From Mixta sp031457955 (lineage in GTDB: Bacteria; Pseudomonadota; Gammaproteobacteria; Enterobacterales; Enterobacteriaceae), in contig NZ_JAVDXN010000001.1 of NCBI RefSeq assembly GCF_031457955.1, positions 372,001-436,000 of the forward strand: a stretch of DNA of 64,000 nucleotides. The letters are read 5' to 3'. This document shows, one piece after another, positions 35,461-45,092 of the stretch (position 1 is its first letter; each line of letters starts with the position of its first letter). The position numbers were made by a program, and so were the translations under genes. Below the pieces are notes generated by a model. It made no database searches. It was not told where the DNA came from and worked only from the letters and a program-made list of their open reading frames with translations.

Positions 35461-36701
35461 TGGCTTCACTCTCTTTACTGTTAGCCACGCGCTTCAGCGG
35501 CGGACGGCGGCGCGGCGGCATGGTTTCGCTGATCTCGGTGATCTCTACGCTGGGCATCGCGCTGGGCGTCGCGGTGTTAATCGTCGGCCTGAGCGCGATG
35601 AACGGCTTTGAACGCGAGTTAAATAATCGCATTCTGGCGGTGGTGCCGCACGGTGAAATCGAGCCGGTCGACGGGCGGCTTGCCGACTGGCAACAGCTGC
35701 TGCCGCGTATGGAGCAGGTGTCAGGCATCGCCGCCGCCGCGCCCTATATCAATTTTACCGGCCTGATTGAAAGTGGCGCGAAGCTACAGGCGATTCAGGT
35801 GAAAGGGGTCGATCCCGCGCAGGAAAAGCGACTGAGCGCACTGCCGCAGTTTGTGCAGAACAATGCCTGGTCCAGCTTCAGCGCCGGTAAACAGCAAATC
35901 ATTATCGGCAGCGGCGCGGCAAAATCGTTGGGCGTTAAGCAGGGCGACTGGCTGACGGTGATGATCCCCAACAGCGATGGGCAAAATAAGCTGTTGCAGC
36001 CGAAGCGTATCCGCTTGCAGGTGAGCGGTATTCTGCAACTGAGCGGGATGCTCGATCACAGTCTGGCGCTGGTGCCGCTGGCCGACGCGCAAAAGTATCT
36101 TGATATGGCGGACAACGTCAGCGGTATTGCGTTGAAAATGACCGACCCGTTCAACGCCGTTAAGCTGGTACGCGATGCGGGCGAAGTCACCCACGCCTAC
36201 GTCTATATCCGCAGCTGGATCGGCACCTACGGCTATATGTATCGCGATATTCAGATGATCCGCGCCATTATGTATCTGGCGATGGTGCTGGTGATCGGCG
36301 TCGCCTGCTTTAACATTGTCTCCACGCTGGTGATGGCGGTGAAAGATAAAAGCAGCGATATCGCCGTGTTGCGTACGCTGGGGGCGAAAGATGGGCTGAT
36401 TCGCGCTATTTTTGTCTGGTACGGGCTGCGTGCCGGGCTGACCGGCAGCGTTAGCGGGGCGATAGTGGGCGTGCTGGCCGCGTTGAACCTGACGCCGCTG
36501 ATGCGCGGCATCGAACATCTGACCGGACATCATTTTCTTTCCGGCGACATCTACTTTATCGATTTCCTGCCGTCGGAGCTGCACTGGCTGGATGTGGTCT
36601 CGGTGCTGGCAACCGCCATTGTCCTGAGCCTGGTGGCCAGCTGGTATCCGGCCCGGCGCGCCAGCCGTATCGATCCGGCGCGCGTATTAAGCGGGCAGTA
36701 A
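35460..36701 (+). CDS. lolE: Lipoprotein-releasing ABC transporter permease LolE
   Basis: 413-aa second permease of LolCDE, which binds the lipoprotein cargo. Same topology as LolC: first helix near 25-48 (VISTLGIALGVAVLIVGLSA), a periplasmic domain, three helices and the tail SWYPARRASRIDPARVLSGQ. Length matches E. coli LolE (414). Confidence 0.97.
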   Translation: MASLSLLLATRFSGGRRRGGMVSLISVISTLGIALGVAVLIVGLSAMNGFERELNNRILAVVPHGEIEPVDGRLADWQQLLPRMEQVSGIAAAAPYINFTGLIESGAKLQAIQVKGVDPAQEKRLSALPQFVQNNAWSSFSAGKQQIIIGSGAAKSLGVKQGDWLTVMIPNSDGQNKLLQPKRIRLQVSGILQLSGMLDHSLALVPLADAQKYLDMADNVSGIALKMTDPFNAVKLVRDAGEVTHAYVYIRSWIGTYGYMYRDIQMIRAIMYLAMVLVIGVACFNIVSTLVMAVKDKSSDIAVLRTLGAKDGLIRAIFVWYGLRAGLTGSVSGAIVGVLAALNLTPLMRGIEHLTGHHFLSGDIYFIDFLPSELHWLDVVSVLATAIVLSLVASWYPARRASRIDPARVLSGQ

Positions 36702-36703
36702 TC

Positions 36704-37627
36704 GTGACAGCGGAAAAGATCTACTACGGCTTCGATATGGGCGGCAGCAAAATCGCCCTCGGTGTTTACGATGCGCAGCGCCAGCTGATCTGGAGCAAGC
36801 GCGTCCCGACGCCGCGTGATGACTATGCGCAGCTGCTGGAAAGCTTTGCCAGCCTGACGGCGGAGGCGGATGCAATAACCGGTCAGCGCGGATGCGTCGG
36901 CGTGGGCGTACCCGGCCTGCCGAACCCCGACGACGGCACGCTGTTTACCGCCAACGTACCGGCGGCGCAGGGGCAGCGCCTGGGTCACGATCTCAGCGCA
37001 CGGCTGGGGCGTGACGTGCGTATCGATAACGATGCGAACTGCTTTGCGCTTTCCGAAGCGTGGGATGATGAATTCCGCGCTTACCCGGTGGTGCTGGGGC
37101 TGATTCTCGGCACCGGCGTCGGCGGCGGCATTGTGGTTGATGGCAAGCCGCTCTCCGGGCGCAGCTTTATCAGCGGCGAAGCGGGGCATATGCGGCTGCC
37201 GATGGATGCGCTGGCGCTGCTGGGGGCGGATATTCCGCTGCGCCAGTGCGGCTGCGGTAAACGCGGCTGCATTGAAACCTATCTATCCGGCCAGGGGTTC
37301 GCCTGGCTGTTTCACCATTTTTATCAGCAGACGCTCAGTGCGCCCGCCATTGTTGAACGCTATTATCAGGGCGATCCGCAGGCGCAGGCGCATACCGAAC
37401 GCTTTCGCGCGCTGCTGGCGGTTTGTCTCGGCAATCTGCTTACCCTGCTCGATCCGCATTTAGTGGTGCTGGGCGGTGGATTGTCCAATTTCGCAGCGCT
37501 CTATGACGGGCTGGCGGAGCAGGTGCAACCGCATCTGCTGCCGCGGGCGAAGCCGCCGCGCTTTGCCCAGGCGCGTCATGGCGATGCGGGCGGAATGCGC
37601 GGTGCCGCATTCCTGCATCTCAGGTAA
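36704..37627 (+). CDS. nagK: N-acetyl-D-glucosamine kinase
   Basis: 307-aa ROK-family kinase that phosphorylates GlcNAc freed by NagZ during wall recycling. Phosphate motif DMGGSKIALGV, the catalytic Asp in IDNDANCFALSEAW, and the ROK zinc motif CGCGKRGCIETYLSG are present. GTG start at 36704, 2 bp after lolE. Conservation with E. coli NagK starts at YYGFDMGG, so the first 5-6 residues are extra. Confidence 0.95.
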   Translation: MTAEKIYYGFDMGGSKIALGVYDAQRQLIWSKRVPTPRDDYAQLLESFASLTAEADAITGQRGCVGVGVPGLPNPDDGTLFTANVPAAQGQRLGHDLSARLGRDVRIDNDANCFALSEAWDDEFRAYPVVLGLILGTGVGGGIVVDGKPLSGRSFISGEAGHMRLPMDALALLGADIPLRQCGCGKRGCIETYLSGQGFAWLFHHFYQQTLSAPAIVERYYQGDPQAQAHTERFRALLAVCLGNLLTLLDPHLVVLGGGLSNFAALYDGLAEQVQPHLLPRAKPPRFAQARHGDAGGMRGAAFLHLR

Positions 37628-37641
37628 CTTAAGGAGTTTTT

Positions 37642-38481
37642 ATGCGCACACCCCGTCGCCGTTTACGTATTGCGCGCTTCCGCAAAACCCGGCGCAAAAT
37701 GCATCAGCGCTTCCGGCAGCGTATTTTTGAGCGCGATCGTAACGCTGAACTGGCGGCCCATCCGCAACCTCGGGTGGTGGTGTTGACCGGTGCGGGCATT
37801 TCCGCTGAATCGGGCATTCGTACTTTTCGCGCCGACGACGGACTGTGGGAAGAGCATCGTATTGAAGATGTCGCCACGCCGGAAGGCTTCGCGCGCGATC
37901 CCGCGCTGGTGCAGGCGTTTTATAACGCGCGTCGCCGCCAGCTCCAGCAGCCGGAGATCCAGCCAAACGCCGCGCATCTGGCACTGGCGGAGCTGGAATC
38001 GGTGTTGGGCGATAATTTTCTGCTGGTCACCCAGAATATCGATAACCTGCACGAGCGTGCCGGTAGCCAGCGCGTGCTGCATATGCATGGCGAACTGCTC
38101 AAGGTGCGCTGTGAAATGAGCGGCCAGGTGCTGGAGTGGAGCGGTGACGTCAGCGCCGACGATCGCTGCCACTGCTGTCAGTTTCCTGCCCGCCTGCGTC
38201 CGCACGTAGTCTGGTTCGGTGAAATGCCGCTGGGAATGGATGAGATCTATCAGGCGCTGGCGGAGGCGGACTACTTCCTGGCCATCGGCACGTCTGGCCA
38301 TGTCTATCCCGCTGCCGGTTTTGTGCATGAAGCAAAATTGCAGGGCGTGCATACCGTTGAGCTAAACCTGGAACCGAGCCAGGTGGGCAACCAGTTTGCG
38401 GAGAAACACTACGGGCTGGCGAGCGAAGTGGTGCCTGCCTGGGTGGAGAAGTTTCAGAAAGGTTTGTATCGCCTGGTGTGA
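37642..38481 (+). CDS. cobB: NAD-dependent protein deacylase, sirtuin
   Basis: 279-aa class III sirtuin that removes acetyl and succinyl groups from lysines. NAD-binding GAGISAESGIRTFRA, the desuccinylase Tyr/Arg in FYNARRRQLQ, TQNIDNLHERAG, catalytic His in HMHGEL and a Cys pair in CHCCQF are all visible. The Arg-rich N-terminal extension (first 37 residues) equals the long form of E. coli CobB. A strong AGGAG precedes the ATG. Confidence 0.96.
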   Translation: MRTPRRRLRIARFRKTRRKMHQRFRQRIFERDRNAELAAHPQPRVVVLTGAGISAESGIRTFRADDGLWEEHRIEDVATPEGFARDPALVQAFYNARRRQLQQPEIQPNAAHLALAELESVLGDNFLLVTQNIDNLHERAGSQRVLHMHGELLKVRCEMSGQVLEWSGDVSADDRCHCCQFPARLRPHVVWFGEMPLGMDEIYQALAEADYFLAIGTSGHVYPAAGFVHEAKLQGVHTVELNLEPSQVGNQFAEKHYGLASEVVPAWVEKFQKGLYRLV

Positions 38482-38490
38482 GGTTAGTCA

Positions 38491-38559
38491 CAGGCGCGAT
38501 TAGTTAGCGCCTGCTTATGCTGCCGCAACGCCAACTTAAGCACGATGGCATTGCGGCAG
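38491..38559. repeat. Two inverted repeats between convergent cobB and potD
   Basis: CAGGCGC / GCGCCTG (38491-38513) and CTGCCGCAA / TTGCGGCAG (38520-38559) form two hairpins between converging genes. No clear T-run follows, so their role as terminators is uncertain. Confidence 0.5.
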
Positions 38560-38572
38560 GGAAGGTCTATGC

Positions 38573-39619
38573 TTAGCGGCCCGCCTTCAGCTTCTGGAAC
38601 AGCATTTCGTACTGCACGCTGGCGTCGCCGACGTCATCCTGCCATTCGCCGTTTTTGATCACCGCTTCAGAGGGGTAGAGCGAGGCATCGTTGGCGACGT
38701 TAGCGGGCAGCAATTTTTTCGCCGCCAGGTTCGGCGTCGGATAACCGATGGTTTCTGCTACCTGCGCGGCGACGTCCGGGCGCAGCAGGAAGTTAATCAG
38801 CTTCAACGCGCCTTCTTTGTTCTTGGCATTCGCCGGAATAGCCAGGCTATCCATCCAGAAAATGCCGCCTTCCTTCGGCCATACCACTTCCAGCGGCGTG
38901 CCTGCCTGGCGTGCCACGTAAGCGGAACCGTTCCAGATCATGCCCAGGTTAACTTCACCTTCCATAAACGGGTTGCCGGGGTTGTCGGAGTTAAACGCCA
39001 GCACGTTCGGCATCAGCTTTTTCAGCTCTTCGTAAGCCGCGTTAATCTCTTTGGCATCGCGCGTGTTGCCGGAATAGCCCAGCTTGCGCAGCGCCATCTG
39101 GAAAACTTCACGCGCATCGTCGGTTAACAGCAGGCTCTGTTTATATTGCGGGTTCCACAAATCGGCCCAGCGGGTGACGCTTTTGCTATCGATCTCGTCG
39201 CTGTTAACGCCGATCACCGTTGCGCCCCAGATATAAGGGATCGAATAGTCGTTATTGGGATCGAACGGCTTATTCAGCAGATTGGGATCGAGATTGCTGA
39301 AGTTGCTCAGCTTGCTTTTATCGATCTTCTGGATCATGCCTTCGTTGCGCATTTTCGCCACGAAATAGGTGGAAGGCACCACCAGGTCGTATGCGCCGTC
39401 CTGATAGGTTTTCAGCTTGGCGTACATACTCTCATTGGATTCGTAGGTGGAGTAGATCACCTTGATGCCGGTCTCTTTGGTGAACTGCTCCAGCAGCCCC
39501 GGCGGGACATATTCCGTCCAGTTATAGAAATAAAGCGTCTTGCCGTCATCAGCGGCCTGCGCGCTCTGTAAGCCCAGCGCCAGCGCGCCAGCGGCCAGCC
39601 AGTAACCCCATTTCTTCAT
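38573..39619 (-). CDS. potD: Spermidine/putrescine-binding protein PotD
   Basis: 348-aa periplasmic binding protein. Sec signal peptide (MKKWGYWLAAGALALGLQSA, cleavage after AQA), then the polyamine-binding lobes: LYFYNWTEYVPPGLLEQFTK, STYESNESMYAKL and the specificity residues around WNGSAYVARQAG. Last gene of potABCD, 11 bp after potC. Confidence 0.97.
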   Translation of the reverse strand: MKKWGYWLAAGALALGLQSAQAADDGKTLYFYNWTEYVPPGLLEQFTKETGIKVIYSTYESNESMYAKLKTYQDGAYDLVVPSTYFVAKMRNEGMIQKIDKSKLSNFSNLDPNLLNKPFDPNNDYSIPYIWGATVIGVNSDEIDSKSVTRWADLWNPQYKQSLLLTDDAREVFQMALRKLGYSGNTRDAKEINAAYEELKKLMPNVLAFNSDNPGNPFMEGEVNLGMIWNGSAYVARQAGTPLEVVWPKEGGIFWMDSLAIPANAKNKEGALKLINFLLRPDVAAQVAETIGYPTPNLAAKKLLPANVANDASLYPSEAVIKNGEWQDDVGDASVQYEMLFQKLKAGR

Positions 39620-39630
39620 GACTTTTCCTC

Positions 39631-40401
39631 TTACTTAGTTTTATCACGCAGCAACAGCTGACTCGCGACCACCAGCAGCAGCGACAGCACCATCAGGATG
39701 GTTGCCAGCGCGTTCACTTCCGGCGAAACGCCGACCTTTACCATGGAATAGATTTTTAACGGCAGAATTTCAAAGCTCGGCCCGGTGACGAACGAGGAGA
39801 CCACCACGTCATCCATCGACAGGGTAAAGCTCAGCAGCCAGCCTGCGGCAACGGCCGGCATCGCCAGCGGCAGAATAATTTTGCGCAGAATGGTGACCTC
39901 GCTGGCGCCTAAATCTCGCGCCGCTTCCAGCATCCTGACATCAAACCCTTTCAGGCGTGAGTAGACGGTGATCACCACAAACGGCAGGCAGAAGGTAATA
40001 TGCGAAACCAGCAGCGACCAGAAGCCCAGCGAAATGCCCAGCAGCATAAACAGCACCAGCAGGGAAATGGCCATCACAATATCGGGCGACATCATCACCA
40101 CAAACAGCATGCCGCTGACAAACGGTTTGCCGCGAAAGCGATAGCGGTAAAGCGCCACCGCCGTCAGCGCGCCGATAAGCGTCGCGAAGCTGGCAGAGAG
40201 CACGCCCATAATCAGCGAGTGCTTCGCCGCCTGAATCAGGCTGTCATTATTGATTAACAGCGCATACCACTGGGTGCTGAAACCCTGCCAGTTAATGCCG
40301 AAGCGCGAGGCGTTAAACGAGTTAACGATCAGAATCACGATCGGAATATAAAGCCAGGCGTAAATAAGAAACATAAAGCCGCTGCGTAATGTTTTACCCA
40401 T
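39631..40401 (-). CDS. potC: Spermidine/putrescine ABC permease PotC
   Basis: 256-aa permease with six predicted helices and the EAA loop EAARDLGASEVTILRKIILP. The start MGKTLRSGF at 40401 overlaps the potB stop by one base. The C-terminus ends RDKTK, eight residues shorter than in E. coli. Confidence 0.96.
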   Translation of the reverse strand: MGKTLRSGFMFLIYAWLYIPIVILIVNSFNASRFGINWQGFSTQWYALLINNDSLIQAAKHSLIMGVLSASFATLIGALTAVALYRYRFRGKPFVSGMLFVVMMSPDIVMAISLLVLFMLLGISLGFWSLLVSHITFCLPFVVITVYSRLKGFDVRMLEAARDLGASEVTILRKIILPLAMPAVAAGWLLSFTLSMDDVVVSSFVTGPSFEILPLKIYSMVKVGVSPEVNALATILMVLSLLLVVASQLLLRDKTK

Positions 40402-41261
40402 TATTCCAGCTCCACTTTCTTGTTCAGCATGCGCGCTGCGCGCCAGTAGAACAGCAGCATCAGACCCATGACCAGCGTCAGCACAATGCTGGTGGCCGCG
40501 CCAAATGGCCAATCGCGAATATTCAGGAACTGGCTTTTAATCACGTTACCGATCAGCAGGTTTTTCGCCCCGCCCATCAGATCGGCTACGAAAAACAGCC
40601 CCATCGCGGGCAGCAGCACCAGCAGGCAACCGGCGACAATGCCCGGCATGGTCAGCGGCAGAATAATACGCCAGAAGGTTTGCAGCTTGCTGGCGCCCAG
40701 GTCGCGCGCCGCTTCCAGGCAGGACTTATCCAGCTTTTCCAGGCTGGAATAGAGCGGCATCACCATAAACGGCAGCAGAATATAGACCAGCCCCAGCACC
40801 ACCGCTTCAGAGGTGTACATGATGCGGAAGGGCTTATCGATCACCCCCAGCCACAGCAGAAACTCGTTCAGCCAGCCGCGTGTACTGAGGAAGATTTTCA
40901 GGCCGTAGATGCGAATCAGCGAGTTAGTCCAGAAAGGCACAATCAGCAGAAATAGCAGTATCGGGCGGATGCGCGTCGGCAGCTTCGTCAGGCACCAGGC
41001 AAAAGGATAACCCAGCAGCAAACAGCAAAGCGTGGCGATCAGCGCCATATTCAACGAGTGCAGCAGCACCGCGCCATACAGCGGATCGAGCAGCCGGGTG
41101 TAGTTATCGAAGGTGAGCGCCAGACGAACAAAGTTAGCGTCATCGCGCGTCAGGAAACTGGTGACGATAATCATCAGGTTGGGCAGAAAGACAAACAGTA
41201 ACAGCCAACCGACAATCAGCGTGATAATGGTTTTCTGAAAACGGTTACGCATTATTTTCAT
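40401..41261 (-). CDS. potB: Spermidine/putrescine ABC permease PotB
   Basis: 286-aa permease paired with PotC. GWLLLFVFLPNLMIIVTSFL is the first helix and EAARDLGASKLQTFWRIILP the EAA loop. Two starts within potA are possible, ATG at 41261 (MKIMRNRF) and ATG at 41252 (MRNRF); I prefer the first for the GGAGG about 12 bp upstream, without certainty. Confidence 0.94.
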   Translation of the reverse strand: MKIMRNRFQKTIITLIVGWLLLFVFLPNLMIIVTSFLTRDDANFVRLALTFDNYTRLLDPLYGAVLLHSLNMALIATLCCLLLGYPFAWCLTKLPTRIRPILLFLLIVPFWTNSLIRIYGLKIFLSTRGWLNEFLLWLGVIDKPFRIMYTSEAVVLGLVYILLPFMVMPLYSSLEKLDKSCLEAARDLGASKLQTFWRIILPLTMPGIVAGCLLVLLPAMGLFFVADLMGGAKNLLIGNVIKSQFLNIRDWPFGAATSIVLTLVMGLMLLFYWRAARMLNKKVELE

Positions 41262-42369
41262 CAGGCAGCACCACCTCCCAGCTTTCAACCCAGGTAATGG
41301 CCATTTTTTGATTCAGCGAGTGATCAAAATCGGGATCGTCTTCGTTAAAGAACTCACTGACGGTAACCAGTTTGCCGTTTTCCAGCTCAACGGTGGATTC
41401 CAGCGTCATGCCTTTATAATTGCGTTCGCGCACAAAGCCCACCAGGCCTTCGGCGTTGTCGCCGTCGTGAATCTCTTCAACGCGCAGATCCTCCGGGCGG
41501 AGCAGCACATGCAGCGGCTGTCCAACGGTGACCGGGAAGGGCACCAGAATATCGCATTCGCGGCCTTCCACGCGCGCGCGGACGCGCTGATTGTCCAGCG
41601 GCGCGATAACCTCGGCGTCAAATACGTTGATCTCGCCGATAAAGCGCGCCACAAACAGGTTGGCTGGCTCTTCATAAATCTCACGCGGCGAGCCATCCTG
41701 CTCGATGCGGCCGTCACGCAGCACCACAATGCGATCCGACATGCTGAGCGCCTCTTCCTGATCGTGCGTGACGAAGACAAAGGTGATGCCCAGTTTGCGC
41801 TGCAGCGCTTTTAGCTCATTCTGCATCTGCTTGCGCAGCTTGTAATCCAGCGCCGACAGCGACTCATCCAGCAGCAGCACTTTCGGCCGGTTCACCACCG
41901 CGCGCGCAATGGCGACGCGCTGTTGTTGACCACCGCTGAGCTGATGCGGACGCCGGTCGGCGAAGCTGTCCAGCTGCACCATCGCCAGCGCCTCGTTAAC
42001 GCGCGCGGTAATGTCAGCCGCGGGCGTTTTCTGCATCCGCAGGCCAAACGCAACGTTTTCAAACACCGACATATGCGGAAACAGCGCATAGCTCTGGAAA
42101 ACGGTATTGACGTGGCGCTGTTCAGCAGGGGTCGCGGTGATGGTTTCACCGTCGAGCACAATCTCGCCGCTATCGGTCTCTTCCAGACCGGCGATCAAAC
42201 GCAGAATGGTGGTTTTGCCGCAGCCGGAGGGGCCCAGCAACGTAATAAATTCGCCGTGGTGTATGGTCAGGTTAAAGTCGGCAATGATCTCTTTGCCGTC
42301 AAAAGCTTTACTGATGCCAGAAAGCGTAACCAGCGCCGTTTGCGCGCGTGTTTGCGTCATTTTAGTCAC
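41245..42369 (-). CDS. potA: Spermidine/putrescine ABC ATPase PotA
   Basis: 374-aa ATPase that drives polyamine uptake. Walker A GPSGCGKTT, signature LSGGQQQRVAIARA, Walker B LLLDESLSALD, H-loop VTHDQEEA, then a C-terminal TOBE regulatory domain (about 270-360). The first Met is at 42369, with a second at 42360. It heads potABCD; the 261-bp gap to pepT must hold both divergent promoters. Confidence 0.97.
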   Translation of the reverse strand: MTKMTQTRAQTALVTLSGISKAFDGKEIIADFNLTIHHGEFITLLGPSGCGKTTILRLIAGLEETDSGEIVLDGETITATPAEQRHVNTVFQSYALFPHMSVFENVAFGLRMQKTPAADITARVNEALAMVQLDSFADRRPHQLSGGQQQRVAIARAVVNRPKVLLLDESLSALDYKLRKQMQNELKALQRKLGITFVFVTHDQEEALSMSDRIVVLRDGRIEQDGSPREIYEEPANLFVARFIGEINVFDAEVIAPLDNQRVRARVEGRECDILVPFPVTVGQPLHVLLRPEDLRVEEIHDGDNAEGLVGFVRERNYKGMTLESTVELENGKLVTVSEFFNEDDPDFDHSLNQKMAITWVESWEVVLPDENNA

Positions 42370-42630
42370 TCAGCCCGAAGTTATCGGCAGTCAGGTCTGC
42401 CTGTATGTGTGTAGAGCGGGTCGCTACGGTCGACCAGCCAACAAAGTCAGGGGCGCGATGATACCTGAAAACCGTGTTAATTCCATGCTTGCAGGCTAAT
42501 AACCGCTATTTACCCTGATAAAAAAGCGATTTGCCTTTTTGCACACTACGCTTTAACACTATGACCTGACGCAATATGTTGGCAACGCAGGCTTTCCATA
42601 ATAGCTCACTGCCATTGAGAGAGAATAAAG

Positions 42631-43860
42631 ATGACAACGCTACTCGACCGGTTTTTACACTATGTTTCGTTTGATACGCAGTCGCGTGCGCATGCGCGCC
42701 AGGTTCCCAGTACGGAAGGGCAGTGGCAGCTGGCCAGGGCACTACAGAAAGAGTTAACCGAGCTGGGGCTGAAAAATGTCACCCTGAGCGAACACTGCTG
42801 CGTGATGGCGACCATACCGGCAAATGTGGATTATCCCACGCCGGTGATCGGCTTTATCTCCCACGTGGATACCTCGCCCGATTTCAGCGGCAAGCATGTC
42901 AACCCGCAAATCGTGGAGAACTATCGCGGCGGTGATATTGCGCTCGGCATCGGTGAAGAGATCCTCTCGCCGGTGATGTTTCCCGTGCTGCACCAGCTGA
43001 TTGGTCATACGCTGATTACCACCGACGGCAAAACCCTGCTCGGCGCGGACGATAAAGCGGGCGTAGCGGAAATCATGACGGCGGTGGCGCGACTGATGCA
43101 GGGGGATATTGCGCACGGCGAAATTCGCATCGCCTTTACGCCGGATGAAGAAGTGGGACGCGGCACCGAGCATTTTGATGTGGCCGCCTTCGGCGCAGAC
43201 TGGGCCTACACCATTGATGGCAGCGGGCTGGGCGAGTTTCAGTTTGAAAACTTTAATGCCGCCTCGGTGACGGTCAAAATCGTCGGCAATAACGTGCATC
43301 CCGGCACGGCGAAGGGCGTAATGGTGAACGCCCTTGATTTGGCGATGCGCTTTCATGCCGAAGTCCCGGCGACCGAGAAGCCGCAGTTTACCAGCGGCTA
43401 TGAAGGTTTTTACCATCTGCATGGCATCAAAGGCTCAGTGGAGCGCGCAGAGCTAAGCTATATCGTCCGCGACTTCGACCGCGACAGTTTTGAAACGCGC
43501 AAGCAGAAGCTGATTGATATCGCCCGCCGCGTGGGCAAAGGACTGAATCCCGACTGCTATATCGATGTCACGGTCGAGGACAGCTATTACAACATGCGCG
43601 AAATCGTTGAGGCGCATCCGCACAGCATTGAGCTGGCGCTGCAGGCGATGCGCAACTGCGGCGTAGAGCCGGATGTGAAGCCGATTCGTGGCGGCACCGA
43701 TGGCGCATGGCTCTCTTTTAAAGGCCTGCCTTGCCCGAATGTCTTTACCGGCGGCTATAACTACCACGGTAAACATGAGTTTGCTTCGCTGGATATTATG
43801 CAAAAAACGGTAGACGTGATTGTGGATATTGCCCGACTGGCAGCAGAGAAAAAATCATAA
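42631..43860 (+). CDS. pepT: Peptidase T, tripeptide aminopeptidase
   Basis: 409-aa M20-family metallopeptidase that removes N-terminal residues of tripeptides in the cytosol. Zn ligands are visible in ISHVDTSPDFSG, TLLGADDKAGVAEI, FTPDEEVGRGTEHFD and YNYHGKHEF. Length equals E. coli (408-409). GAGAGAATAAAG precedes the ATG. In Salmonella pepT is FNR-dependent, but I see no convincing FNR box in the 42370-42630 gap. Confidence 0.97.
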   Translation: MTTLLDRFLHYVSFDTQSRAHARQVPSTEGQWQLARALQKELTELGLKNVTLSEHCCVMATIPANVDYPTPVIGFISHVDTSPDFSGKHVNPQIVENYRGGDIALGIGEEILSPVMFPVLHQLIGHTLITTDGKTLLGADDKAGVAEIMTAVARLMQGDIAHGEIRIAFTPDEEVGRGTEHFDVAAFGADWAYTIDGSGLGEFQFENFNAASVTVKIVGNNVHPGTAKGVMVNALDLAMRFHAEVPATEKPQFTSGYEGFYHLHGIKGSVERAELSYIVRDFDRDSFETRKQKLIDIARRVGKGLNPDCYIDVTVEDSYYNMREIVEAHPHSIELALQAMRNCGVEPDVKPIRGGTDGAWLSFKGLPCPNVFTGGYNYHGKHEFASLDIMQKTVDVIVDIARLAAEKKS

Positions 43861-43892
43861 AAAAACGGCGGCGGGTATCGCACCCGCCGCCG
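43859..43892 (-). terminator. Terminator between convergent pepT and roxA
   Basis: The 11-bp stem CGGCGGCGGGT / ACCCGCCGCCG is flanked by a T-run on the minus strand (roxA direction) and a shorter TTTT on the plus strand, so it may work both ways. Confidence 0.85.
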
Positions 43893-43913
43893 CTCCCGTT
43901 TTGCTGTGATCGG

Positions 43914-45038
43914 TTAGCCTTCGTTAAAATACCAGTAACCGTTGTTGACCAGGCCAGCCAGCTGCGCCAGAAACGCCGGATCGTCGAGCGCGTCGGCAAA
44001 ATCATCCAGCCCCAGCGTTTGCTTCGACGCCAGCGCGTTTAACGCCGCAGGCCAAGCGGATTCCAGCTGTTCGCCGTTGATAAACACCGCGTTGCCGATT
44101 TTCAGCACCCGCAGCCCGCCAAGACGTGACAGCTTGTCGCCCTGTTGCAGCGCATCATAAATTTCATCCGGCTGATAGGGCGGCTCCGGCGGCGCGATAT
44201 CCAGCTCATGACGCGACTGGGAAATAAACTCGCCAAACCACTGACGGAACTGCTCCGGCTGATCGATAACCTCCATCATCAGCTGACGAATACCGTCGAT
44301 TTCCTGCGGCAGAATCTCTGCCGGACAGTCGCGCGCGGCAATCTGCGGATCGCTGTAGCGGCGACCGCCCAGCTCGCGTGCCAGCACAAAATCAGCGAAG
44401 CCGCTGATTAGCTCACGTCCGCTTGGCGCACGGAAACCCACGGAATAGTTCAGCGCGTTTTCCAGCGAATAACCTTCATGCGGAAAACCTGGCGGAATAT
44501 AGAGGATATCGCCCGGTTCCATCTCTTCATCGATAATGGCGTCAAACGGCTCGACCTGCAGCAGATCGGGGTGCGGGCAGTGCTGCTTAAGCGCCACCTT
44601 TTCCCCTACGCGCCAGCGTCGGCGGCCGGTGCCCTGAATAATAAAGACATCATACTGATCGAGATGCGGGCCAACGCCGCCGCCGGGCACCGAAAAAGAG
44701 ATCATCAGATCGTCAATACGCCAGTCCGGTAAAAAGCGGAACGGACGCATCAGCGCGGCAGACGGTTCATGCCAGTGGTTAACCGCCTGCACCAGCAGCG
44801 ACCAGTTATGCTCACCAAGGTGATCGTAACTTTCAAACGGGCCATGGCTGACCTGCCATTTGCCGTCCTGCTGGCTCACCAGGCGGCTGTCTACTTCCGC
44901 CTCCATCGCCAGGCCCGCCAGTTCATCCGGCGAGAGGGGATCGACAAAGTTTTTGAAGCCGCGCTTCAGAATGACAGGGCGCTTCTGCCAGTAATTTTGT
45001 AAAAAATCGGTCCAGTTGAGGTCGAGCTGATAATCCAT
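43914..45038 (-). CDS. roxA: 50S ribosomal protein L16 arginine hydroxylase
   Basis: 374-aa Fe(II)/2-oxoglutarate JmjC-type oxygenase (YcfD) that hydroxylates an Arg of ribosomal protein L16. Iron ligands His125 and Asp127 (GPHLDQYD) and the distal His in PPGFPHEGYS are present. The C-terminal winged-helix and dimer regions are complete. Downstream of phoQ on the same strand. Confidence 0.95.
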   Translation of the reverse strand: MDYQLDLNWTDFLQNYWQKRPVILKRGFKNFVDPLSPDELAGLAMEAEVDSRLVSQQDGKWQVSHGPFESYDHLGEHNWSLLVQAVNHWHEPSAALMRPFRFLPDWRIDDLMISFSVPGGGVGPHLDQYDVFIIQGTGRRRWRVGEKVALKQHCPHPDLLQVEPFDAIIDEEMEPGDILYIPPGFPHEGYSLENALNYSVGFRAPSGRELISGFADFVLARELGGRRYSDPQIAARDCPAEILPQEIDGIRQLMMEVIDQPEQFRQWFGEFISQSRHELDIAPPEPPYQPDEIYDALQQGDKLSRLGGLRVLKIGNAVFINGEQLESAWPAALNALASKQTLGLDDFADALDDPAFLAQLAGLVNNGYWYFNEG

Positions 45039-45092
45039 AAGATTTTCCAGTGCAGGCGAGAATAGGTAGAGTATAACAGCGGCGGCAGGGTT

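Noticed and set aside
42370..42630. FNR box in the potA-pepT gap
   Set aside because: Salmonella pepT is FNR-activated, but no TTGAT-N4-ATCAA-like element with acceptable match is visible here.
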